DNA of 64,000 nt from Cephalotrichum gorgonifer. Lineage: Eukaryota > Ascomycota > Sordariomycetes > Microascales > Microascaceae. The notes under the pieces were generated by a model. It did not search any database and was not told where the DNA came from. It worked only from the letters and a program-made list of their open reading frames with translations. The stretch covers positions 124,001 through 188,000 of the forward strand of contig ONZQ02000008.1 of the NCBI GenBank assembly GCA_900312665.1, read 5' to 3'. Of this stretch, positions 11,940-21,370 are shown piece by piece (within the stretch, counting starts at the first letter, position 1; the number at the start of each line of letters is the position of its first letter). The position numbers were made by a program, and so were the translations under genes.

Positions 11940-13019
11940 GTTACCACCCCTCTTGACGGGGGGAGCGACGAGATTTTTTTTTTTTTTTGCCTCACTTCGC
12001 TTCAACAATTTTTCTTTTGTGACCTGCCTTTTTGTTTGGTCGTTTTACTCTCCCATCCGACTAATATGATACCCGGGGGCTTGATTGAGGTTGCATTGAA
12101 TGGAGAAGAAAGGTTTTGGAATTCGGGTTCGGGTCGATCGATGGGAGTGCGCATGCATGTTTTCATCCGTTATCACTTTTGCCCTTGCGCACCTGTTATT
12201 TGCTTTCCTACCTAGTTCTACTTTTTTTTTTCCTTTGTCGAGACATACAACTGCAGCTAACGGCGTCTGAGGATCAAAGAAGGCGGTATATTGGATCTGA
12301 GGATCTCATTTTGTTTTCATTTCCTTGTTCATTTTCCTTTTTCTCATACAAAACGGGGTTGGTCGGTCAGGAATGGGAAGGACTTCGTGTACAAAAAGGA
12401 TATATCCCCTGGCTAGGGCCGCGAATGGCAGCTGGGAAGGCAAACATCACACTCTACTCTGCATTGAGAAAGAAATCTCGGGCGGTTTGATATATTACTA
12501 TACAGCATAGAAAAAGGGGAAGTAAACCGGTCCTCTTGGGGCTGTATTGAATAGAACTATTTCGAGATGGACATTATGTTTTTGTTAGTGAACGTGAGAC
12601 TGCTTGTGTCTGTGTGTGTGTGTCTTAGCCGCTGCTATTCTCATTATGGCCGTGACTGAATCTAATTCCATCGTCCATCGTCCTCTCGGACATTTCGGTA
12701 ATGTTAGGTCGCTTCCAGTTGCGATGATGTCGGTGTTGGCGTTGCGTCTCGTCTCCGGTTGCATGAGAATGTGTGGCTGACTAAGAATACTGGCGCACCA
12801 CCAATAATTTATGCCTCCAAGGTGTTTCATCAAGCTCAGGATATACGACAATGAACCCTCACTCAACTCACTCATTCCAAAAGAAAATAAAAAGTCTCAA
12901 GACCTAATTCAACCCCCACATTCCTTTCGAGTATCAAACAGTCGGAATCTATACGAAGCCCTCCCTCGATCAACTAGCAACACTATTCATAAAGGGGTAA
13001 ACCAAACAATCCAACAAAA
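11940..13019. other. 1.1-kb spacer
   Basis: Contains a T16 run (11974-11989) just after the PPR stop and a short TG repeat near 12611-12622. The leader upstream of 13020 is A-rich. No gene is supported. Confidence 0.6.
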
Positions 13020-13436
13020 ATGCGCATCTTAGTCCTCCTCTCCCTCCTCTCCATCGCCCTCCTCACCCAGCGCACGGCGAACCACCACTCCACGCCGCCC
13101 CCACACGCCTCCGTTCTCCATACGACGGCCTACGCTCTCGACGCGGGCGTGCTGACCAACGTGGCGTGCGCCGTGGGCGCGTACGCGATGGGCTACGTCC
13201 CCGTGGGCATGGAGACTGAGGCCTGCGTGCCGTGGAGTGTCGCGGCCGGGGCGCTGACGGCGAGGATCCATGTCTTCTCGGTCGGGGGGTGGGGCAAGGA
13301 GGAGAGGGCGTACGCGTGGGAGCTGGGGCAGAAGGCGCTGAGCTGGCTTTTCGGGGGCCCGGAGAGGTGGTTTGAGACGTTTGATGGGACCAAGAGCGTG
13401 GGAGTGGCCGAGCCGGCCGAGCCGGCCGAGGCGTGA
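13020..13436 (+). CDS. Small hypothetical secreted or membrane-anchored protein
   Basis: A 138-residue frame with strong C/G bias at third codon positions, unlike the AT-rich flanks, which argues for real coding. The first 20 residues (MRILVLLSLLSIALLTQRTA) look like a signal peptide or anchor. A second mildly hydrophobic stretch (GVLTNVACAVGAYAMGYVPVG) contains one cysteine. A conserved-looking segment rich in W and G follows (VGGWGKEERAYAWELGQKALSWLFGGPERWF). The tail is a simple AEPAEPAEPAE repeat. No family is recognised. The opposite strand has a 191-codon frame, but its Arg/Pro/His-rich composition is typical of an antisense shadow. Confidence 0.6.
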   Translation: MRILVLLSLLSIALLTQRTANHHSTPPPHASVLHTTAYALDAGVLTNVACAVGAYAMGYVPVGMETEACVPWSVAAGALTARIHVFSVGGWGKEERAYAWELGQKALSWLFGGPERWFETFDGTKSVGVAEPAEPAEA

Positions 13437-13895
13437 GTGAGGCGTTATCATCTGGCGGATGCTGGGATTGTGTTTGTGGTCTAGGGCTGGCACTGAAGCT
13501 GAGGTCGGGGTTGGGGTTGGGTGGGCCGGGTTGCGCCTGGCCGTGATGTGAGTTGTTATCCTTGACCTGTCTGTGTTGTCTAATACCTTGGCTGACTGAG
13601 TCAAAGTCTGTCCTTGGGCTGGATGTGAAGACGACTTTGGTTCGAATTGAGGAGGATTGGCGCTTATCTAGCCGGTTGGAATCTTATACGTGTATGTACT
13701 TGTAGGATACGGAAGCAGCCACAGCTGCGGCCAATGCAAGATATTGTCCCCGCAGACCTCTCATGAACTCGTTCAAGTAGTGTATTATGCCCCAAAGACG
13801 CTTGGATAGACAACCCCTGGAGAAAGCAACCCCACCAACTACTACCTCTGGACAAAAAGTTCGCAGCAAACAATGGCTCGCGCCGGTAAAACAGA
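13437..13895. other. Spacer between convergent genes
   Basis: This 459-bp spacer lies between two convergent genes and holds both 3' ends. It contains the word tgtacttgta near 13694, one of the recurrent TAC-type motifs. Nothing else is seen. Confidence 0.55.
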
Positions 13896-16106
13896 TCACC
13901 CCAAGTTAAACTCGCTAGCCCCCAACTTGCCCATCATCCTCCCCATCCGCATGAATGCCTCCTGTCCACCGACAACCTCCTCCCCAGCATCCTCCCTCCC
14001 CCTCTTCGAACCGGCCGTGGGGCCATCTCTCCCCGCCTTCTTCGCCCTCCCGGCCTTCGAGGCCTTCCTCTCGATCCCGTTCCCGATGCCGCCTGGCGCC
14101 TCCCTCAGGCAGAAGCTCTTCGCCAAGTGTCCCAGGTGCAGCTGCGTGAGGTCGAAGAATCCTCTCTCCTCCTTCGTGTGCGTCGCGTACGCGCGGATGT
14201 GCGACTTGAACCCGTTCCGGCCTAGGTCGAGACGCTTCCTGTCTTCCAGGAGCCGCTGCTCGAGGTGGAGCTGGAGGTTCTCCGCCTTCTCCGTGTAGGA
14301 CTGCTTCTCCTCGACCTTGGCGTGCGTCTCGAAGGGGAGTTCCATGGGTATTGAGAGGCCGTTTTGGAGGACGGTGTCGTAGTTCTGGGCGGTGGGGGTC
14401 CCCGAGTTGGACGCCATGAGGGACACGTAGCCCTCCTCGCAGCCGGGCGTGAGGAAGATTACGGACTTTCCGGGCCGGCCCGCACGGGCTGTGCGACCAA
14501 TCCTGTGGATGTGGTCCTCGATGCTGAAGGCGGGGTCCAGTTCGACGACTACGTCGACGGAGGGGATGTCGAGTCCGCGGGAGGAGATGTCCGTCGTGAT
14601 GAGGACGGTGGGGTCCTTGCAATCAGAGAATGATCGTAACGTCGCCGTTCGGACAGGCTGCGGGAGAGAGCCGTGGAGCCTGTGGAGCATGATGTCCTTG
14701 TTTGCGGCCGAGGTGATATACGCCGCGTGGGCGACGGTGTTGACAGTGAGGGAGGTTGGGTTCTCGGACGACTTCTCCCTGGCTGGGGGCCCCCTGAGCA
14801 TCTCGTAGTGGAAGTTGACCGAGTCCGCGCAGGATATGAAGATGATGAGCTTCATAACCGATCCCTTGCGCGCAAAGACGGATTTTAGATAGGATATTAG
14901 TGTGACGAACCGCAGCTTCGACGGTGTGACGATGTAGGACATCTTGAGCTGTGCGGGCGCCGAGAAGGTCGACTCCTGCGCCTTGCGCTCAACCGCGTCC
15001 TCCTTGGGCGCCTCGACGTGGATGGCGTCCTTCAAACTCATGTCCCCCAGCTTTTGCACGCTCATCTTCATCGTGGCCGAGCATAGAACAGTGATCCGGC
15101 GATCGGGGAGGTTCGCGAGAGACACGCCGTCGTACGTCTGAGGCGCCACCTCGGCCTTTCCGAGCTGGGTTATGAGCTTCTGGATGTCGTCCTCGAACCC
15201 AAGCTCCATGAGCCTATCGCCCTCGTCGAGCACGAGCCACCGCACCGTGCTCAGCTTCAGCACCTGAGTGTTCTGGAGGTGGTCGGTCAGGCGACCGGGG
15301 GTGGCGACCAGGAAGTTGACACCCTTTCGTATCCTCGCCTTCTCCGACTTCTTGGACTCGCCACCGATGACGGGCGATGCCACGAGCCAGGGTGTCGCCC
15401 TCAGGAGTTGGCACATGACGGCATACACCTGCTTGGCCAGCTCTCTCGTCGGTGTGAGGATGATGCCGAAGATGCCCGAGTTACGGTGGATCTTGGAGTC
15501 TTGACTGAGGGCCATGACCCGGTGTAGCATCGGTAGTACGTACGCCATCGTCTTTCCCGAACCTGTCTCGGCCTGGATGAAGGCGTCGCTCGTCGAGTTC
15601 ACTAGGAGGGGGATGGATGTCTTCTGGATCGCCGTCGGCTTGTCGAGCTTGAGCTTTTCGAGCTCGGCGACTAGCCTGTCGGATAGGCCTAACCCCTTGA
15701 ACGAGTTCTCTGCCAGGGGCGCGTTCGAAGGTTCCGCCGCCTCTTTCTCCACCTCGGCCTCCTCGAAGTTGGTGACCGCCTTAGGGTTGAAAGAGAAGAG
15801 ACTCGACGTTATTTCTCGCGGCTGTCCCGGCTTGCCACCTCCCGGGCGCCCACCCGCTTTAGGCGCGGATGGCTGGTCTACCCTTATGCGCTTCACCGGC
15901 CTCTCGTAGCCGGCATCTACATTCCCGTCGTCGCCATCTCGACTCTTCCTCCCCTCCTTTGCCGACGATGAGCTTGCCGACGCCTGGAGCGACTTTTGCG
16001 CCTTGACACGATCTCGCCAGCGGCCGCCTGTGATTTTGGCCCTGGGTTTCGGCGCAACAACATCCATACCCAGGTCAAAATTTAGGATCATGCCATCGTC
16101 CGCCAT
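13896..16106 (-). CDS. DBP7: ATP-dependent RNA helicase DBP7 (DEAD-box family)
   Basis: A 736-residue intronless frame. DBP7 is a nucleolar helicase for assembly of the 60S ribosomal subunit. Seen motifs: Q-motif region FKGLGLSDRLVAELEKL...PTAIQKTSIP (about 136-166); motif I AETGSGKT (179-186); motif Ia PTRELAKQ; motif II as DEGDRLMELGF, where the third residue is G rather than A; motif III SAT; motif V TDISSRGLDIPSVDVVVELDP; motif VI HRIGRTARAGRPG. A basic, disordered N-terminal 130 residues with KR-rich segments fits nuclear import. The C-terminal extension (about 100 residues, ending GKLGASEFNLG) is typical of the DBP7 group. The DEGD form and the order of motifs favour DBP7 over other DEAD-box proteins. 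Confidence 0.94.
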   Translation of the reverse strand: MADDGMILNFDLGMDVVAPKPRAKITGGRWRDRVKAQKSLQASASSSSAKEGRKSRDGDDGNVDAGYERPVKRIRVDQPSAPKAGGRPGGGKPGQPREITSSLFSFNPKAVTNFEEAEVEKEAAEPSNAPLAENSFKGLGLSDRLVAELEKLKLDKPTAIQKTSIPLLVNSTSDAFIQAETGSGKTMAYVLPMLHRVMALSQDSKIHRNSGIFGIILTPTRELAKQVYAVMCQLLRATPWLVASPVIGGESKKSEKARIRKGVNFLVATPGRLTDHLQNTQVLKLSTVRWLVLDEGDRLMELGFEDDIQKLITQLGKAEVAPQTYDGVSLANLPDRRITVLCSATMKMSVQKLGDMSLKDAIHVEAPKEDAVERKAQESTFSAPAQLKMSYIVTPSKLRFVTLISYLKSVFARKGSVMKLIIFISCADSVNFHYEMLRGPPAREKSSENPTSLTVNTVAHAAYITSAANKDIMLHRLHGSLPQPVRTATLRSFSDCKDPTVLITTDISSRGLDIPSVDVVVELDPAFSIEDHIHRIGRTARAGRPGKSVIFLTPGCEEGYVSLMASNSGTPTAQNYDTVLQNGLSIPMELPFETHAKVEEKQSYTEKAENLQLHLEQRLLEDRKRLDLGRNGFKSHIRAYATHTKEERGFFDLTQLHLGHLAKSFCLREAPGGIGNGIERKASKAGRAKKAGRDGPTAGSKRGREDAGEEVVGGQEAFMRMGRMMGKLGASEFNLG

Positions 16107-16694
16107 TGTGTCTCTCGTTTGCCGAGCCGTTCGATAGATTTGCTTGCTGGTGCTGGACCGCCGATTTTGGCGGGGACCAAAAGGTTGAAGTTATTTTTCA
16201 AAATTACTTATCGCGATAAGATTAGATAAGCGATACATTCCCAAGCCACCACAAGACAACACCCCGCATCGGGGCCTGTCATTTGCTGTTAAGCAAGATG
16301 AAGAAAGCCGAAGTCAACTAATCAGAAGCTCACAATTATTAGTAATTTAAACTTAGCTTGATCGAAGAGAGACGCCGATACAGAGATACCTGGGACCTGA
16401 CCCCCAATGAAGTAATAATGTGGCCGACTAGAGGTATTACGGTCCAGATCCGTCCGCTCTTGCTGGTATCTCCATGAACTGTCACAGTGACCAGAATCCC
16501 AAGTGGCGCCTTCTCTCCCGGTGCTAGCTTCGCTTCACAGCGTAACATATATAGTATCAGCATCATGGCGCTGTGCGACCTGCGTAGTTGGAAACTGGGG
16601 AATCCAGCCTCAGTCTTATGTGGAATATGAGAGAGAAAAAAAAAAGTGACTGACAAAGGGCAGAGAATGAAAACAGAACGAAAAAAAATATACG
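16107..16694. other. Upstream region of DBP7
   Basis: This 588-bp spacer holds the DBP7 promoter with a palindromic GATA element (16207-16220) and a further AGATAAG at 16224-16230. The part nearest the tRNA has A-runs that serve as its T-rich terminator on the minus strand. No gene is seen. Confidence 0.6.
16207..16220. promoter_or_regulatory. Palindromic double GATA site upstream of DBP7
   Basis: CTTATCGCGATAAG is a perfect 14-bp palindrome that places two GATAAG half-sites back to back, about 100 bp upstream of the DBP7 start codon. A third AGATAAG follows at 16224-16230. GATAAG is the core bound by fungal GATA factors (AreA/NIT2 and relatives); actual binding is inferred. Confidence 0.5.
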
Positions 16695-16783
16695 CGAGCG
16701 ACGCAGGACTCGAACCTGCAACCTTTGCTTGCGCTCCACTCCGAGGATAGGAGAGCAACGCGCTACCATTGCGCCAGCCGCCC
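16695..16783 (-). tRNA. tRNA-Arg (anticodon CCU), intron-containing, copy A
   Basis: On the minus strand the acceptor stem GGGCGGC pairs with GTCGCTC (two G-U pairs), followed by discriminator G. The D arm is GCGC-AATGGTA-GCGC. The anticodon stem TTGCT/AGCAA encloses CTCCTA with anticodon CCT. A 17-nt intron follows the base 3' of the anticodon. The T arm is GCAGG-TTCGAGT-CCTGC. A T-run lies just downstream (pol III terminator). It decodes AGG. The same mature sequence occurs again at 23246 and, with one change, at 39159. Confidence 0.93.
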
Positions 16784-17016
16784 GTGTTGCTGATTGATAG
16801 TATGAAACGCAGTTAGAACGCTCCATACACCTTCCAGGTTTCCCCGCTACTACGTGAAGTATCATGAACCATCGTAGACAAGAAGTAACTCTATTCCCAC
16901 TAGGAGTGCACCGAAGTGCGATATATTGCACCATACACGGCGTCCTAGATATGCCCTATCTGTGTCTATGGGTCCTCTAGACATCAGTCTAAGCTGTGAC
17001 CGAAATTTTCGCTGAA

Positions 17017-17089
17017 TTCTCCATGGCCAAATGGTTAAGGCGTCCGACTGTTAATCGGAAGATTCCAAGTTCGACCCTTGGTGGGGAAG
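17017..17089 (+). tRNA. tRNA-Asn (anticodon GUU)
   Basis: The acceptor stem TTCTCCA pairs with TGGGGAA (one G-U pair), with discriminator G. The anticodon arm is TCCGA-CTGTTAA-TCGGA with anticodon GTT and no intron. The T arm is CCAAG-TTCGACC-CTTGG. A T6 run near 17109 can terminate pol III. Confidence 0.94.
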
Positions 17090-17296
17090 TTTCTCTTGAT
17101 CGCATACCCCTTTTTTGGAGGTATCCCTTTTGTTTTTTGTTCATACCTTTTGAGAATGTGCGGTTCTCGTTTTATTTCCAATACACTCCATGTCGTATGG
17201 TCATCATCAATCCATCTTCGTTCATCCTTTTCCTCTAATATTACACCCGGGGTATTCCATAGCGCCAAACAAGGAAAGCCTTCCTCCCGCAAAACC

Positions 17297-18022
17297 TCAG
17301 AGATTCTTCAAGTTGTGGGCTTTGAACTTCTTGCTCGCCCGATCAGCCGCCCGGTAAAGGAACTGATCCCCATGAATCTCGAAAATAAAGTCTTCCGTCC
17401 CCGCGCCTTCACCCGCCGTCTTCCCGTCGGCCCCTTCCCCTTCGCCTTCCCCTCCTTCCGCCCTCCTTTTCTCGACCGGCACAACGACCCGAAACATGGT
17501 TCCTTCCTTGGGTACCGTCTTGATCTTATTCCGCCTCGTGATAATCTCAAAGACGAATCGTGTATCCTTGATGACGATCCCCTTGACACCCACCCGGCTC
17601 ACGCACCCGCTCCTCGAGACCTCCACCTCCGCCCCATGGAACTCTGCGCTCGTAAGCTTCTGCGCAGTCTCTGGCCCGCCCCTGTGGATGTCATTCCCTA
17701 GCACCTCCCGTATATACCCTAGCCAGAGGTCATGGAGCGGCTCGAAGAGGGCGTACTTGGCCTGGTCGCGTGGCACATCGTAGAGCCCTAGTCGGCGGCG
17801 CTCGCGCGCGGAGAGTGGCTTCGGTTTTTGCTTGCTCTTCTGCTTCTCGGCCTGGCGCGCCTTGCGGCGGGCGTCGCGGGCGTTCGTGGGAGGTGGAGAG
17901 GAGGGGCGGAGGAGCAGGGGTCTGTATTGGATTTTTTCCGTGAAGATGCGGCTCGCGCTGTCGGGAGAGTGGGCCCGGGCTAGGAGCCCCTGGGTGATGG
18001 GCTGGGTTGAGCTGCTCGTCAT
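17297..18022 (-). CDS. POP4: RNase P/RNase MRP protein subunit Pop4 (Rpp29)
   Basis: A 241-residue protein read from ATG at 18022; the frame runs open further upstream, but without protein-like character. Pop4 is a core protein of RNase P (tRNA 5' processing) and RNase MRP (rRNA processing) in the nucleus/nucleolus. A basic linker (ARDARRKARQAEKQKSKQKPK) precedes RERRRLGLYDVP and YALFEPLHDLWLGYI, a Pop4 hallmark. The Sm-like barrel follows: AEFHGAEVEVSRSGCVSRVGVKGIVIKDT and FEIITRRNKIKTVPKEGTMFRV, ending FEIHGDQFLYRAADRASKKFK. A Gly/Glu-rich insert interrupts the last strands. It is divergent with the acyltransferase gene, sharing a 540-bp upstream region. Confidence 0.92.
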   Translation of the reverse strand: MTSSSTQPITQGLLARAHSPDSASRIFTEKIQYRPLLLRPSSPPPTNARDARRKARQAEKQKSKQKPKPLSARERRRLGLYDVPRDQAKYALFEPLHDLWLGYIREVLGNDIHRGGPETAQKLTSAEFHGAEVEVSRSGCVSRVGVKGIVIKDTRFVFEIITRRNKIKTVPKEGTMFRVVVPVEKRRAEGGEGEGEGADGKTAGEGAGTEDFIFEIHGDQFLYRAADRASKKFKAHNLKNL

Positions 18023-18561
18023 AGTAATAAGGAGGGCGTTCCCATTACGGGGTGGACGTGGCGGTGAATGTGCGTGGACGGTTTGGCTGGCTGCTAGTGG
18101 AAAGGTGGTGGAAGGCGTAGATATCAGTGAAATGTCGAGTAATAACGTCCGTACAACGTAGGATCCATCATTAATCCCTAACCATGAGGAGCTGCCCCAC
18201 ATTTCACATGCTCCCCACCCCATGTACCAGCGAAAGCGTAGTGCCGATTCGCCTCTCCGCATTTTTGGCCATGCGCGACAACCACCTCTCCATTCTCGGC
18301 TTAGATCGGGTCGCGCCGTAATACCCTTTTCCCTTTTCCTTTCGCACTTCTCCCCTTGGGCCACCACTCTCTTCCTCGGTGATCCAAGTGCCCGTTCTCG
18401 TCTACACTCTCACCACCGCGCCAATTGGACCATGGAACTCGGCGACTACCTGCTTCCTTTCAGCTAATAGCCCGAGAGAGCTTAGCTTGCCACTGTTTCT
18501 AACCCCACGATCCCTCGGCCCTTGCCACGCACCCTCCCTCACACCCTGCTGCACCTCGGCA
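18023..18561. promoter_or_regulatory. Bidirectional promoter region, POP4 / acyltransferase
   Basis: This 539-bp stretch separates the divergent start codons at 18022 (minus) and 18562 (plus). It is pyrimidine-rich toward the right-hand gene. No specific factor site is recognised. Confidence 0.6.
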
Positions 18562-21190
18562 ATGGCCTCAGACAACGACAGCACAGCCGACGCGGCCCCG
18601 GACCTCCAAATCCGAGGCGATGAAATCACCCTCCAGCCAAGCGGGCTCGTCGAGCCCAAGGAGCGCGAGAAAGAGCATGCTCTCATGAAGAATGCCGTGC
18701 GCTTCCGCTCTGACCCTCTACAGTAAGAGATATTCCCCCTCAGCTAGGCTATGCGATCGCATAGTTCTGACCTCCCTCGCCCCAATGTAGATTCCTCCGA
18801 GAAGTCTCGCTTTACGTTTCCGGAAAGGGATGGCGCGCATACGACAACATCATCGGCCAGCCCATGTTCTACCAGGGCTTCTCCGAGAACATGAAGAACC
18901 TCGTCCTCTCCGCGCCCCTCCTCCAGTCCCGCATCGCCGAGCTAGCCGAAAAGCGCATCGCTGTCGAGGAGAAGGAAGGCCTCCTGAACAAGGACGACCC
19001 GAATTACGCACTCAAGCGTGTGCGCCGCCGCTCCGAACTCGAGGCGGGGATCCAGCAGGTGGCCGACAAGCTCACGGACAACATGATTTGCAAGTTCGAG
19101 AGCAAGGCCTTCATCAGGGGCGCGTATTATCTGTGCACGCAACTGACCCTCCGCGCCTACCACCAGGGCATCCACGTGTCGAGCGAGGAGGTCGTGCGCC
19201 TGAGGAGGGTGGCAGAGATTGCACAGAAGAAGAAGCAGAGCATCGTATTCCTACCATGCCACAGGTCGCACGTCGACTACGTCTCCCTCCAGGTTATATG
19301 TTACAGGCTGGGACTCTCGCTCCCGACCGTCGTGGCGGGCGATAACCTCAACTTCCCCATCGTGGGCTCCTTCTTGCAGCATGCGGGTGCGATGTGGATC
19401 CGACGGTCGTTTGGCGACGATCCGCTTTACACAACCCTGGTCCAGAGCTACATAGATACCATGCTCCAAAACGGCTTCAACTTTGAGTGCTTCATCGAGG
19501 GGGGCCGGTCGCGGACGGGCAAGTTACTTCCTCCCAAGTTTGGGATCCTAAGCTTCGTCCTGGACAGCCTACTGTCTGGGCGGGTCGAGGATGCCATTAT
19601 ATGTCCCGTCAGCACCCAGTACGATAAAGTGATTGAAACAGAAGGATACGTCACGGAGTTACTCGGCGTTCCGAAGAAGAAGGAGAACCTGGCCGACTTC
19701 CTCACCGATGGCTCGTCTGCGCTGTCTCTGCGCCTGGGCCGGGTAGACGTTCGGTTCCACGAGCCTTGGAGTCTCCGTGAATACATTAATGACCATTTCA
19801 CGCGGGTAGGGGTGAAGCCCGATGAGTTCAAGCTCGAGGTCAAGACTGCCGTGAACTCAGCCATACGCCAGAAGCTTCTGCGGTCGCTCGGTTACAGGGT
19901 CCTCTCTGACATCAACGAGGTCTCCGTCGTGATGCCCACAGCGCTCATTGGCACCGTCCTGCTCACCCTCCGCGGACGAGGCGTCGGCAAAGGGGAGCTA
20001 ATCCGCCGCGTCGACTGGTTGACGTGTCGCGTCCGGGCAAAGGGCGGCCGGGTGGCGCACTTTGGCAACGCCCCGCTGTCCGATATTGTCGACAGGGGGC
20101 TCGACGTGTTGGGGAAGGACCTCGTGGGGGTCGTGGAGGGCTTGCCTGAGCCTACCTACTACGCAGTCGACAGGTTCCAGCTCTCCTTCTACCGAAACAT
20201 GACGATCCACCTCTTCGTTTCCGAGGCCATCGTCAGCGCCGCCATGTACACTAGGATAAAGAGAGGCGGGGGCCCGGCGATACAGGACATTGCGTATAAG
20301 GAGCTGTTTGACCAGGTCCTCTTCCTCTCCACTCTCTTCCGCGGCGAGTTCATATTCCACGGCGAGGGCATCACCGTCAATCTAGAGAAGACTCTGCTGG
20401 GGCTCGAAGCGGACAACGTCATCCGACTGGGGCGCGACGAAAGCGGTGCTATTGTGAAGGTTGGCCTGTCGGATGACGAGCGCCGGGCGGGGCGTGAGAA
20501 CTATGACTTCTACTGCTTCTTGATCTGGCCGTTCATCGAGGCGAGTTGGCTATCGGCTGTTTCCCTCCTCGGCTTGTCACCCGCTGCCGACGAGAAGGAA
20601 GATGTCTGGATAGAAGTGGCCAAGGCGCAGAACAGTGCTCAACTGGTAGGCAATCACCCCTCACTTCCCCCCAAACTCCTTACTCTTCGCCGGGAGGAAG
20701 AATATTCGTGCTAATTAATAAACCCGGGCAGCTCGGCAAAACACTCTACCACCAAGGCGACCTCAGCTATTTCGAGGCCGTCAACAAGGAAACTATAAAG
20801 AACTCCTTCCGGCGGTTCGAGGAGGAGGGCATCCTACAGGTCGTCTCCTCCAAGAACCCAAAGGTGCCCCCGCGCCTCCGCCTCTCGCCGGAGTGGCGCC
20901 TCCCGCGCGATCCGGCCGACGGCTCCCTCCTCGCGTCGGGTCCCCTCTGGGACTTCACGGAGAAGATCGCCTCGTGCAGGCGTGAGGGGAAGAACAGGAG
21001 GGACGGGGCGACGGTCAGCACCAGGGTACTGGGGCTGGCGGACACGCTGGGGAGGGAGCTTCTGGAGGAGGCGAAGGACGACAAGAAGAATGTGCCGCAT
21101 CGGCTAAGCGAGGAGGATGCCAAGGTGTTTGAGAAGAAGGCGAAGGGGGCGAAGCCGAGGAGGTCGTTGGCGGTGAGGGCCAACCTGTAG
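18562..21190 (+). CDS. Glycerol-3-phosphate / dihydroxyacetone-phosphate acyltransferase (PlsB/GNPAT type)
   Basis: Acylates glycerol-3-phosphate or DHAP, the first step of glycerolipid or ether-lipid synthesis. Three exons are inferred: 18562-18722, 18791-20645 and 20732-21190 (introns of 68 and 86 bp), giving 824 residues, close to bacterial PlsB and GPAM. The four acyltransferase motifs are visible: PCHRSHVDY (HX4D, His about 211, Asp about 216); GAMWIRRSF; EGGRSRTGK (about 290-298); and ICPVSTQYDKV. Yeast Sct1/Gpt2 proteins have a different, multi-TM layout. The substrate choice (G3P versus DHAP) cannot be decided from sequence. The C-terminus is basic (KKAKGAKPRRSLAVRANL), with no clear SKL-type peroxisomal signal. 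Exon 3 joins in phase as QL-LGKTLYHQGDL. Confidence 0.9.
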
Positions 21191-21370
21191 ATTTATGCAT
21201 ATCATGGGGCGAGAGAGGCTATTACAGTTCTGGAATTGTAGCATTAATTTGCATTTTGAGCGGTTACGTCTTCTCATCCTCTCAGTATCGCGATGGAACG
21301 CCGGCTGTTCAGGCATCGGTATCTTGGTATCGTATTAATACATAGTTCTAATATCCGTTGGTTCTAAATC

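Noticed and set aside
9231..12008. 925-codon open frame on the minus strand opposite the PPR gene
   Set aside because: It mirrors a gene with strong C/G third-position bias, which removes stops on the other strand. The translation is rich in V, D, G, R and H without any domain.
13029..13604. 191-codon minus-strand frame opposite the small secreted-type protein
   Set aside because: Arg/Pro/His-rich composition; the plus-strand frame has the better codon bias and a signal peptide.
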